Assembly (NCBI GenBank): GCA_035627955.1
Contig: DASPKU010000007.1
Location: forward strand, 1-64,000
Length of the DNA stretch: 64,000 nt
Source of the DNA: Phycisphaerales bacterium
GTDB taxonomy: Bacteria > Planctomycetota > Phycisphaerae > Phycisphaerales > UBA1924
Direction of reading: 5' to 3'
Each line of letters opens with the position of its first letter. Within the stretch, counting starts at the first letter, position 1. Shown piece after piece: positions 1 through 9,717 of the stretch. The notes beneath the pieces are model-generated. The model was not told the origin of the DNA, made no database searches, and worked only from the letters and a program-made list of their open reading frames with translations. The position numbers and the translations under genes are program-made.

Positions 1-1
1 C

Positions 2-526
2 ACCTACCCGCTCCCCGAAGCCCAGCTCGACCGCTTCATCTTCAAGATCGTCGTCGGCTACTCACAGCTCGATGACCTCATGACCATCCTCGACCGCACC
101 ACCGCCACCCAGCAGCCCGAGAGCAGCAAGATCCTCGACGGCCCCACCATCCTCGCCATGCAGCAGCTGGCCCGCGGCGTCATCGTCGCCCCGCACGTCA
201 AGGAGTACGTCGCCCGCCTCGTCCTCGCCACGCACCCCATGGGCGTGATGGCCGCGGGCGGCGCGAGCGGCCCCACCAACAAGTACGTCCGCTGCGGCGC
301 CAGCCCCCGCGCCGCCCAGGCCCTGATGCTCGGCGGCAAGGTCCGGGCCCTGGTCGAAGGCCGCTACCACGTCAGCTTCGCCGACATCCGCAGCGTGGCC
401 GCCATGGCCCTCCGCCACCGCCTGATCCTCAACTTCGAAGCCGAAGCCGACCGCGTCGACCCCGACGCCCTGGTGAAGCAGATCGTCGACATGACCCCCA
501 CCGAGCCCGTGAAGGCGGGTGTGTAA
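2..526 (+). CDS. MoxR-family AAA+ ATPase (3' part, cut by window edge)
   Basis: This is the last ~174 residues of a MoxR/RavA-type AAA+ ATPase; the Walker motifs lie before the window. The visible part opens with the family segment LPEAQLDRF and continues into the lid domain with GASPRAAQAL and the closing DIRSVAAMALRHRL helix. MoxR ATPases act as chaperone-like partners of DUF58 and VWA proteins encoded beside them, and both partners follow here (1098 and 2134). The gene ends with TAA at 524-526. The usual tight spacing to the DUF58 gene is broken by a GxxExxY gene with inverted repeats, which looks like an insertion into an older operon. Confidence 0.93.
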   Translation, partial: TYPLPEAQLDRFIFKIVVGYSQLDDLMTILDRTTATQQPESSKILDGPTILAMQQLARGVIVAPHVKEYVARLVLATHPMGVMAAGGASGPTNKYVRCGASPRAAQALMLGGKVRALVEGRYHVSFADIRSVAAMALRHRLILNFEAEADRVDPDALVKQIVDMTPTEPVKAGV

Positions 527-537
527 GGCAAGGCACC

Positions 538-577
538 ACCGCGGAGTTTGCGGAGTAGGCGGAGTCGCGCGGAGTTT
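538..577 (+). repeat. Left inverted-repeat arm of GxxExxY element 1 (family A)
   Basis: A run of degenerate CGGAGT-containing units (core CCGCGGAGTTTGCGGAGT) that matches the reverse complement of 1032-1073 at nearly every position over about 40 bp. The two arms enclose the GxxExxY gene. Confidence 0.85.
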
Positions 578-585
578 GAATCAGG

Positions 586-1104
586 ATGAAGCAGAACGAG
601 CACAGGCCCGGACCGCGCGATGTTCCCGAAGAGTGGAATCGGGTGACCGACCAGATCCTCGCGGCCGCGTTCAAAGTGCATTCCGTCCTCGGACCCGGGT
701 TACTCGAGCGATTGTACGAGGAGGCCCTCGCCTACGAACTCACGAAGCGAGGAATCCCGTTCGAGCGGCAGAAGCGTCTCCGCGTCCGGTACGAGGAGAT
801 CGAGATCGGTGATCAGGTTGTTGACCTCCTTGTCGGCGGGCTCGTCATCGTTGAGCTCAAGTCAACGGAGAAAGTCAGCGACGGCCATATCGGCGTGATG
901 ATGAGCTACATGCGCTCGACAGGGATGCCCCTGGGCCTGCTGATCAACTTCAATACCCCGAGCCTCAAGTCCGGCATCTACCGCCGCGTCCTCACATCCA
1001 GGACCCCACTCCCCCGCTCATTCCTCTCAGAAGAAACTCCGCGCAACTCCGCTCACTCCGCAAACTCCGCGGTAGCGCCTTTCTCCGAGCCACACGAGTG
1101 CTGA
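586..1104 (+). CDS. GxxExxY protein (PD-(D/E)XK nuclease-like fold family)
   Basis: A GxxExxY-family protein of 172 residues. The naming motif is GLLERLYEEAL around residue 43; further family marks are the hydrophobic VVDLLVGGLVIVELKS strand with the acidic and ExK-type residues that resemble a PD-(D/E)XK nuclease core, and LGLLINF near residue 120. The biochemical function of the family is not established. The normal domain ends near residue 135; the last ~35 residues (rich in Ser, Asn, Pro) are encoded by the right inverted-repeat arm and run 7 nt into the DUF58 gene, so the stop codon seems to be borrowed from flanking DNA. Position between moxR and DUF58, and the matching arms on both sides, suggest it arrived as a unit. 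Confidence 0.88.
   Translation: MKQNEHRPGPRDVPEEWNRVTDQILAAAFKVHSVLGPGLLERLYEEALAYELTKRGIPFERQKRLRVRYEEIEIGDQVVDLLVGGLVIVELKSTEKVSDGHIGVMMSYMRSTGMPLGLLINFNTPSLKSGIYRRVLTSRTPLPRSFLSEETPRNSAHSANSAVAPFSEPHEC
1032..1073 (-). repeat. Right inverted-repeat arm of GxxExxY element 1 (family A)
   Basis: Inverted copy of 538-577. It lies within the 3' end of the GxxExxY reading frame and encodes its Ser/Asn-rich tail, directly upstream of the DUF58 start. The same family recurs at 36811 and 39739-39836 without a gene. Confidence 0.85.
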
Positions 1105-2021
1105 AGACACAAGCCCCATCCCGCCCCAAAGGCATCGAGGACCTCCTCTCGAACGAGCTCATCGCCAAGCTCGAGAACCTCGACCTCTCCTCCAAGCGCG
1201 TCTTCTTCGGCAAGCTCAAGGGCGAGCGCCGCTCCAAGAAACGCGGCCAGTCCGTCGAGTTCGCCGACCACCGCCAGTATGTCTCCGGCGACGACATCCG
1301 CCACATCGACTGGAACATCTACGCCCGCCTCGACCACCTCTTCTTGAAACTCTTCCTCGAAGAAGAAGACCTCTCCCTCTCCGTCGTCATCGACGCCTCC
1401 GCCTCTTCCGACTGCGGCGAGCCCAGCAAGTTCCTTTTCATGCAGAAGGCCGCCATGGCCATGGGCTACGTCGGCCTCGTCAACCTCAACCGCGTCTCCT
1501 GCACCGCCATGGGCGCCGCCGAGGGCTCCGTCGCCGGCGCGCTCCGCGACCTCCGCGGCCGCCGCCGCACCCACGACCTCGCCCGCTTCCTCTGCACCCT
1601 CGAGCCCGCCGGCAGCTTCTCCTTTAAGGAAGCTTGCGAACGCATCGCCCTCACCCGCCGCGGCAAGGGCGTCATGCTCGTCTTCTCCGACTTCTTCTTC
1701 AAAGAGGGCTACGAGGACGGCCTCCGCCGCCTGGTCGGCCACGGCTACGACGTCTTCTGCATCCAGGTGCTTTCACCGCAGGAGCTCGAGCCGCCCGTCA
1801 CCGGCGACCTCCGCCTCAAGGACGTCGAAGACGCCGATCTCGCTGAGGTCACGATCTCCGCCCCGCTGATGAAGCGCTACAAGGCCAACCTCGCCGCCTA
1901 CTGCCAGGAGATCAACGCTTTCTGCCTGCGGCGTGACATGCAGATGCTCACCGTCCGCAGCGACACGCCCATCGATGTGCTGATCCTGGACTACCTGCGC
2001 AAGAGGGGGGTGGTGAAGTGA
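1098..2021 (+). CDS. DUF58 domain-containing protein
   Basis: A 307-residue DUF58 protein, the usual partner of MoxR ATPases in BatA-type aerotolerance/stress operons. The diagnostic segment is at residues ~57-82: DHRQYVSGDDIRHIDW followed by YARLD and LFLKLF. The remaining part has a VWA-like fold with VVIDASASS near residue 97 in the place of a MIDAS DxSxS. The start is taken as GTG at 1098 because homology begins within 20 codons; it overlaps the upstream GxxExxY stop by 7 nt, and no clear Shine-Dalgarno is seen. No signal peptide or membrane span is evident, so it is probably cytoplasmic. Its exact biochemical role is unknown in the family. Confidence 0.92.
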   Translation: MLKTQAPSRPKGIEDLLSNELIAKLENLDLSSKRVFFGKLKGERRSKKRGQSVEFADHRQYVSGDDIRHIDWNIYARLDHLFLKLFLEEEDLSLSVVIDASASSDCGEPSKFLFMQKAAMAMGYVGLVNLNRVSCTAMGAAEGSVAGALRDLRGRRRTHDLARFLCTLEPAGSFSFKEACERIALTRRGKGVMLVFSDFFFKEGYEDGLRRLVGHGYDVFCIQVLSPQELEPPVTGDLRLKDVEDADLAEVTISAPLMKRYKANLAAYCQEINAFCLRRDMQMLTVRSDTPIDVLILDYLRKRGVVK

Positions 2022-2022
2022 T

Positions 2023-2117
2023 AGTGGCAAAGTGGCACAGTGGCGAAGTGGCAAAGTGGACCAGGAGTGATCGCTTGCGCACTTTGCCACTCTGCCACTT
2101 TGCCACTCTGCCACTTC
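2023..2117. repeat. 8-mer inverted-repeat hairpin (GTGGCAAA family, copy 1)
   Basis: Left arm 2023-2058 is four to five tandem 8-mers of GTGGCAAA type; right arm 2080-2117 is the reverse complement type (TTTGCCAC). A 21-nt spacer separates them. It occupies the whole DUF58-BatA intergenic space. A second copy lies at 47111-47232. Confidence 0.85.
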
Positions 2118-2133
2118 CTAAGGAGGTCGCGCC

Positions 2134-4407
2134 ATGACCTGGCTCACCCCCACCTACGCCATCATCGCCGCGAGCATCGCCGTGCCGACGCTCGTGATCC
2201 TCTACTTCCTCAAACTCCGCCGGCGCGACCTCGAGGTCTCCACCACCCTCCTCTGGAAGAAGTCCATCCAGGACCTCCAGGCCAACGCCCCTTTCCAAAA
2301 GCTCCGCAAGAACCTCCTGCTCTTCCTCCAGCTGCTCGCCCTCGCCGGCATCATCGGCGCCCTCGGCCAGCTCACGATGAAGGGCCAGAACGTCATCGGC
2401 AACAAGCACGTCATCCTCATCGACCGCTCCGGCTCCATGGCCGCGCTCGACGAGGACGACAACGGCAACCCGGTCTCCCGCCTCGACGCCGCCAAGAAGC
2501 AGGCCATCGCCCTGGTCGAATCCCTCGGCGAGGGCAACATGTTCAACCGCAGCACCGCCGACGAGGCCATGGTGATCTCGTTCGCCGGCGGCGGCGACGT
2601 CCGCCAACAGTTCACCAACGACAAGGCCGCGCTCAAGACCGCTATTGAGTCCATCACCATCTCAGAGGGCCCCACCTCGCTCGAAGAAGCCATGCGCCTC
2701 GCCATGGCCCACAAGCCCAAGCGCGTGGTCGAGGGCAACGCCGTCGAGGGCCTCACCGTCGGCGCCCCCGTCACCATGCACCTCTACACCGACGGCAAGC
2801 TCCCCGACGCCGACAAGGCCCGCCCCGACCCCGACGACACCGTGATGTACCACCACGTCGGGCGCGAGAACGCCACCAACCTCGGCATCACCGGCCTCCG
2901 CTCCGAGCGCAACTACGACGACCCCGCGAAGCTCTCCATCTTCGTCGCCGTGCAGAACGCCGATAGGCAGGACCGCGTGGTCGACATCGAGATGCTCATC
3001 GACGGCACCGTCGCGGGCATCCGCTCCACAACCATCCCCGGCGCGAGCAGCACCGAGCTCTCCGCCAGCGCCGCCGCCCAGGCCGAGGCCCGCGAGCGCG
3101 AAGCCGCGGCCGCCGCCGGCGCACCCGCCGCCACGCCCAGGCCCGACGACGAGAAGAAGGAAGCACCCGCTGCCAAGATCACCCCCGGCGTCGGCGGCGT
3201 GGTCTTCCAGCTCGAACGCGGCGGCGGCGCCCTCGTCCAGGTCCGCCTCCGCTCCTCCGGCACCGGCGAGCCCCTCGAGGGCGACGTCCTCTCCACCGAC
3301 GACCGCGCCTGGCTCGTCGTGCCCCCCGCCAAGAAGATGGCCGTCGCCATCGTCGGCCGCACCGACCTCTTTATCACCTCCGCGCTCGGCGGCCTGCCCC
3401 TCTCCCGCCTCGACCAGAAGACCCCCGCCGAGTTCGAAGAGCTCGTCCGCCAGAACCGCGTCGGCGAGTACGACGTCATCATCCTCAACGGCTGGGTGCC
3501 AACGACAGAGGTGGCATCAAACGTGCCACCAGCGTCGCCGCCAACAGGAACCACCCCAACACCAGCCACCGCCGACGCGGCGAAGCTGGTGCCCCCCGGA
3601 CCGCGGCTGACAACAGCCCTCCCCCCCGGCCGCTATCTCATGCTCGGCGTCGTCCCCCCCGGCCTCGGGATCACCGACAAAGGCCCCGGCCCCGCCGCGG
3701 CCGTCATCGACTGGAACCGCGACCACCCCGCCCTCCGCGTCGCCAACATCTCCTCCGTCAACATCGCCGCCTCGCGCCAGATCGAGGTCAGCCGCGAGCT
3801 CGGCGCCGAGTCCCTTGCCACCGCCGACAACGGCCCCATGATCGTCGAGGTCACCACCAACGATCTCCGCTCCATCGTCGTCCCCTTCGACCCCGCCGAG
3901 AGCGACTGGCCCTTCAAGCCCAGCTTCGTCCTCTTCCTCGCCTCCACCATCAACTATCTGGGCGAGGACGTCTTCAACACCGCCGGCCGCATGCTCCTCC
4001 CGGGACGCGAGCTCTCCGACCGCCTCCCCGTCGGCGCCAGGAACATCACCGTGAAACCGCCGGGCGACGACGCCCAACCACTCACCGCGGCCAGCGACGG
4101 CCGCATCGTCTTCGGCCCCATCGAAAAGACGGGCGTCTACGACGTCACCTGGGAAGGCCCCGCCGGCCCTACCGACCTCGAGGACGGCTCGGGCCGCGTG
4201 CTCCGCAGCTACGTGTGCAACATGCTCGACCCCAACGAGTCCGACCTCGCCGCCGCGAAGACCATCATGCTCGCCAACGACGAGGTCAAGCAGGAAACCA
4301 AGCGCTCCGCCGAGGCCGACAAGCGCCTCTGGCCCTGGTTCCTCCTTGCCGCCCTGGGCGTCGTCATGTTCGAGTGGTTCATCTACAACCGCAAGGTGTA
4401 CCTGTGA
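2134..4407 (+). CDS. BatA-like membrane protein with von Willebrand factor A domain
   Basis: A 757-residue membrane protein. Residues ~8-27 and ~60-80 are the two N-terminal membrane segments of the BatA domain (aerotolerance regulator N-terminal), separated by the typical RRRDLEVSTTLLWKK. The VWA domain begins at residue ~91 with an intact MIDAS DRSGS (97-101). A low-complexity Ala/Glu linker (around 305-350) precedes a second extracytoplasmic region, and a final membrane helix (WPWFLLAALGVVMFEWFIY) sits at the C-terminus. A strong ribosome binding site AAGGAGG lies 8 nt before the ATG, just after the 8-mer hairpin. It works with MoxR and DUF58 in an operon thought to act in envelope stress or complex assembly; the substrate is unknown. 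Confidence 0.9.
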   Translation: MTWLTPTYAIIAASIAVPTLVILYFLKLRRRDLEVSTTLLWKKSIQDLQANAPFQKLRKNLLLFLQLLALAGIIGALGQLTMKGQNVIGNKHVILIDRSGSMAALDEDDNGNPVSRLDAAKKQAIALVESLGEGNMFNRSTADEAMVISFAGGGDVRQQFTNDKAALKTAIESITISEGPTSLEEAMRLAMAHKPKRVVEGNAVEGLTVGAPVTMHLYTDGKLPDADKARPDPDDTVMYHHVGRENATNLGITGLRSERNYDDPAKLSIFVAVQNADRQDRVVDIEMLIDGTVAGIRSTTIPGASSTELSASAAAQAEAREREAAAAAGAPAATPRPDDEKKEAPAAKITPGVGGVVFQLERGGGALVQVRLRSSGTGEPLEGDVLSTDDRAWLVVPPAKKMAVAIVGRTDLFITSALGGLPLSRLDQKTPAEFEELVRQNRVGEYDVIILNGWVPTTEVASNVPPASPPTGTTPTPATADAAKLVPPGPRLTTALPPGRYLMLGVVPPGLGITDKGPGPAAAVIDWNRDHPALRVANISSVNIAASRQIEVSRELGAESLATADNGPMIVEVTTNDLRSIVVPFDPAESDWPFKPSFVLFLASTINYLGEDVFNTAGRMLLPGRELSDRLPVGARNITVKPPGDDAQPLTAASDGRIVFGPIEKTGVYDVTWEGPAGPTDLEDGSGRVLRSYVCNMLDPNESDLAAAKTIMLANDEVKQETKRSAEADKRLWPWFLLAALGVVMFEWFIYNRKVYL

Positions 4408-4508
4408 CGAGTCCGAGCATCGACACGCATACGAGACCGGAGCGCAAGCTCCGGACGAGTTCCCAGATCCTTTCACCCTCAGCAACAGCGAGGGCCCCGC
4501 ACATCGCC

Positions 4509-6733
4509 GTGCGCCACCGATTCGCCGCGCTGCTCTTCACGCTCCTCTTCTCCCTCCTCTTCACCTCCTCCACCCTCGCCCAAGACAAACCCAAGCGTCG
4601 CAAACCCCCACCCGTCGAGATCGTCAACGTCGACCTCGGCTGGGGCTCCGGCATGCTCTCCGGCGAACGCTGGCAGCCCGCCACCGTCTGGGTCACCAGC
4701 CAGGACAAGCCCTTCTCCGGCATCCTCACCCTCACCTGCCAGCAGGACGGCACGCAGAACGCCGTGATGTACGTGGGCCCTGTCGCAACAACGCCCGGCC
4801 AGATCACGCCCGTCGAGGTCATCTTCAGCCCCGCGTTCAACGCCAGGGAGCTGGTCTTCACCCTCGCGGGCCCCGGCTATAGCACCAAGCTCCGATACGC
4901 CCGCCAGCCGCAGGGCGACGACCTCCAGATGCCCCGGATCGGCCTCGCGCGCGCCGGCCACGCCGTGCTCGTCGGCGAGACCTCCGCCAAGAAGGCCCTC
5001 GAGATCAAGCAGATCAACGTCAACCAGGGCACCTCCGCGTACAACTTCGGCAACCCGCCCAACGCCAACGTCGACCCCGACCAGATCTGGGACAACATGT
5101 TCCCGGCCAACATCCAGCCCGGCCGCCTGCCGATGAGCTGGACCGCGTACGAGTCCGCCGACATGCTGGTGTGCGCCGCGGAGGACCTCGCCCGCGTCGA
5201 CCCGCGCATCAAAACTGCCATCAGCACCTGGGTGCAGGCCGGCGGCCGCCTCATCATCCGCGCCGACCAGATCGGCCCCGCCTGGCCCGACTTTCTCTCC
5301 GATCTCCCCGCCCCCATCAGCGGCACCGAGCAGCAGGTCTTCACCCTCGGCTCCGACATCAAAGACCTGATGCCCGGCATCGCCGCGACCACCCACCAGG
5401 CCCGCGCCCTCAACCTCACGCCTGAGGGCCAGCGCCTGGGCTGGAAGACCCTCTACCCCGCGCACCGCCCCAGTGATGACACCCCCGCCGGCTTCCTCGT
5501 CGCCCACGGCCCTGCCGGCCTGGGCATGGTCACCGTCATCGGCTTCGAGCCCCGCAACGCCGCGGCCCTCATGAACGACGAGGCCGTCAAGAAGGTCTGG
5601 CGTGCGATCATGACGCCCACCCTCACCCCACGCGCCAAGCTCGGGGGCCACCAGCAGCAGTACTACTGGGGCGGCTGGGGCGAGCTCAACGAGTCTGAGA
5701 CCGCCGGCGCCATCAACAGTTCCCTCGACACCATCGCCACCATCCCGCCCATCGGCACCGGCGTCTTCTGGGCCATCTGCACCTGCATGGTCGGCCTCGC
5801 CCTGCTCGTCGGCCCCATCGACGCCAAGGTCCTCAAGTGGCGCAAGCAGTCGCGCTACTCCTGGTTCACCGCCCTCATGTGGATCTGCCTCGCCGGCACC
5901 GCGGCCGTGCTCGTTCCGCGGGTCATGCGCTCCGGCGAGTCGATCGCCTCCCGCCTCACCTTCGCCGACACCATCTGCTCCGCCGAGGGCCAGCCCCTCA
6001 GGTCCGCGCACCTGGGCCTCACCGGCATCTTCGCCGGCAAACCCATCACCGTCGCCCTTGAGGGCGGCCGCCACGCGGCCTGGGCACGCGGCGTCTCCGC
6101 CAACTCCAACGCCTTCAACTCCGACACTTCCCTCATCTCCCTCCCCGACCTCCACCTCCCCATCCTCAGTGACGACAGCGGCGCCGCACTCCGCACCGCC
6201 TGGCCCGAGACCGTCGACGTCCCCCAGTGGAGCTTCCGCACCGTCTCCGACCTCGCGCCCCTCGCCGAGTGCACATCAAAGGACATCGGCGCGAAGGTCA
6301 AGGACGCCGGCGGCTACTACGAGGTCACGCTCACCAACCTCCCCGAGGGCGCCGTCGTCCGCGAGGCCTTCCTCGGCATCGGCGACCAGTGGCACGCCAT
6401 CGCACCGGAGACCGCCGTCACCGCCGCCAATGCGCGCGACCGTGTCTTCCGCGTCAGCACCGCCAGCCCCACACACCGCAGCACCGCCTGGAACCGCACC
6501 CCCCACACGAGCCCCGACTACTGGCGCCCCCCCACCGCCACCCCCGCCTCCCTCCCTTGGGTCCGCGAGCGGGGCGAAGCCGTGGACGCCATGCTCGCCG
6601 GCGGCCACTTCGCCTGCGTCTGCGTCCGCCTGACCGACCTCCCCATGGACCTCACCGTTCAGGGCGTCAAGAACCTGCAAACCAAGCAGACGACCATGCT
6701 GCGGCTGCTCACGCCGCTGGAGACTCAGCAGCC

Positions 6734-6737
<4 letters not shown>
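4509..6737 (+). CDS. Secreted/membrane protein of the MoxR-BatA operon, function unknown
   Basis: A ~742-residue protein whose best start is GTG 4509, because a clean signal peptide follows at once (FAALLFTLLFSLLFTSSTLAQ). An earlier in-frame GTG at 4404 overlaps the BatA stop (GTGA) but would add 35 residues encoded by a repeat-like stretch (GGAGCGCAAGCTCC palindrome). The N-terminal two thirds are extracytoplasmic with a beta-rich start and a region (residues ~200-330) that resembles a class-I glutamine-amidotransferase-like domain as in other BatA-operon proteins, though no catalytic triad is claimed. Two membrane helices lie near residues 415-475 (TGVFWAICTCMVGLALLVG and WFTALMWICLAGTAAVLV). 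It ends in ATGA overlap with the ABC ATPase. I do not recognise a named family. Confidence 0.82.
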
Positions 6738-7680
<943 letters not shown>

Positions 7681-7684
<4 letters not shown>

Positions 7685-9663
7685 CCATGGCGCCCGCCGC
7701 GCCGCCCTCACTCGACGCCCCGCCACCCGACGCCACCCCCGCGCCCCCGCGCGAGTCCCTCCTCACCCGCCTCAAGCTCCTGCTGCGCCCGAAGAACTTC
7801 ATCGCCGCCGTCCCCGGCCCCATCTTCCACCGCGACGTCTGGATCAGCGGCCGCAAGAGCGGCACCTATTGGATCCGCTGCATTTACGTGCTCCTGCTCG
7901 CCGGCGTCATCGCCCTTACCTTCGCCGGCGCGTCCGACGAACTCCGCTCCGCCGCCTCCCCCTCGCTCCGCCTTCAGTCCCTCCAGACGGTCGCCCCCAT
8001 CGCCACCAAGGTCATCCTCTGGTTCCAGCTCGGCGCCCTCGCCTTCGCGGGCGCAATCTTCGGCGCCCCCGCCATCTGCGAAGAGAAGCGCGCCGGCACC
8101 CTCGCCACGCTCCTCACCACGCCCCTCAAGGCCTGGCAGATCGTGATGGGCAAGACCTTCGCGTTCTTCGTCCAGCTCCTCATCCTCACCCTCGCCGCGG
8201 CCCCCCTCCTCCTCGCCGTCCGCGTCTTTGGCGGCGTCTCCGCCACCGAGATCGTCGCCGGCACCGTGCTCTCCCTCGCCACCGCGCTCTTCGCGGGCAT
8301 GTGCGCCCTGTGGCACTCGATCAAGGCCAAGCGCACCACCAACGCCATGAGCGCCGGCTTCACCCAGCTCCTTTTCGTCATGGGCATAGTGCCGCTCGGC
8401 TGGATCATCTACGCGTGGAAGTTTAACGTCCCCCCGCCCTTCGAGTTCCTCACCTACTGCTCCACCCCCGCGGCCATGGCCTGCGTCACCTTCGGCTTCG
8501 AGTTCGGCGCCGCCGACGCGGTGCGCAACGCCTGGATCTTCTCCACGCTCTACACCCTCGGCTGGTGCGCCCTCATGTTCGTCGCCTCCTCCATCCGCCT
8601 CCGCGCCGTCATGGCCCGCGAGGGTGCGGGCGGCTCGATCATCCCCAAGGGCAAGAAGGTGAAGAAGCCCAGGAAGGTCAAGGGCGCTCCACCCGTCGCC
8701 GACCAGCCTGCCGTCTACGCAGCCGCTGCGAGCGCCATCGCAGGCACGCCCACCCCCACGTCCGACGACACCTTCACGCCTCCCGACATCAAGCACAAGC
8801 GCCGCGCCTCCTCCGTCCAGGAAGGCGTCACACGAACCGTCAGCGACCACCCCGTCCTCTGGCGCGAAGTCCGCCAGGCCCACTTCCGCACCAGGTTCCG
8901 CATGTACGCCGCCCTCGCCATCGCCGCGGCCGCCATGTGCACCATCTACTACTACGCCGGCCTTGACGGCGAAGAACTCCACTTCCCCGTCGGCATCATC
9001 GGCATCCTGCTCGTCCTGCTCACGGGCGCGATCTCGCCCTCCGCCGTCATCAGCGGCGAGCGCGAAGCCCGCACATGGGAAGTACTGCTGACAACCCCCC
9101 TCTCCGCCTGGTCGATCATCATCGGCAAGGCCGCGGGCGCGCTCCGCCGCCAGTGGTACATCCCTCTCATCCTCGGCGTGCACTTCGTCCTCGCCGTGCT
9201 CGCCGGCTTCTACTACGACCACCGCACCATCAGCCCCGCCATCCTCCTCTGGGTCCCCCTCATCCTCCTCCCGCCGCTTATCTTCCTCACCGCCACGGGC
9301 GCGCTCCTCAGCATGGCCTGCAAGAAGTCCGCCACCGCCGCGGCGGCTAACTTCGGCGTTGCCCTCCTCCTCTGGGCCATCATCCCCGGCGTCACCGCCT
9401 TCACCCTCTTCGCCATCCTCAACGCCAACGACGCAGGCGAGGACTTCTTCAGCATCTTCATGGTCCTCAACCCCGTCGCCCTAATGGCCCTTGCCCTGGA
9501 GGGGGCAATGGACCGCAGCTACAGCCTCTTCGACATCGACGCTGGCCTCATCGGCTTCGTCGCCGCCGTCATCATCTACGCCGGCCTCTATCTCGGCGCC
9601 GCCTACCTCGTCCTCAAGGCTGCCGCCGGCATCCTCGCCGCCAAGACCCTCCGCCTGAAGTAA
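7681..9663 (+). CDS. ABC-2 type permease, tandem-duplicated (fused) form
   Basis: A 660-residue permease that is about twice the length of a single ABC-2 half. Each half carries the same signature stretch: EEKRAGTLATLLTTPL then IVMGK in the first (residue ~140) and GEREARTWEVLLTTPL then IIIGK in the second (residue ~460), each in a set of about six predicted membrane helices. A charged, Lys/Pro-rich cytoplasmic linker (KGKKVKKPRKVKG) joins them. The protein therefore looks like a head-to-tail fusion of two permease subunits that can form the whole channel with a dimer of the ATPase encoded just upstream. It ends the operon at TAA 9663. Confidence 0.9.
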
Positions 9664-9717
9664 CACAGGCCCGCCACCGCCAAAGCCCCCCCCCTCCCGC
9701 GGCCGATAAGTACCGGA

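Noticed and set aside
538-1073. Repeat arrays as CRISPR
   Set aside because: Units are 8-9 nt, degenerate and without spacers; arms pair with each other. No cas genes are present.
4479-6155. A 558-codon minus-strand frame opposite the secreted Bat-operon gene
   Set aside because: Shadow frame: low-complexity Gly/Asp/Glu composition and no motif.
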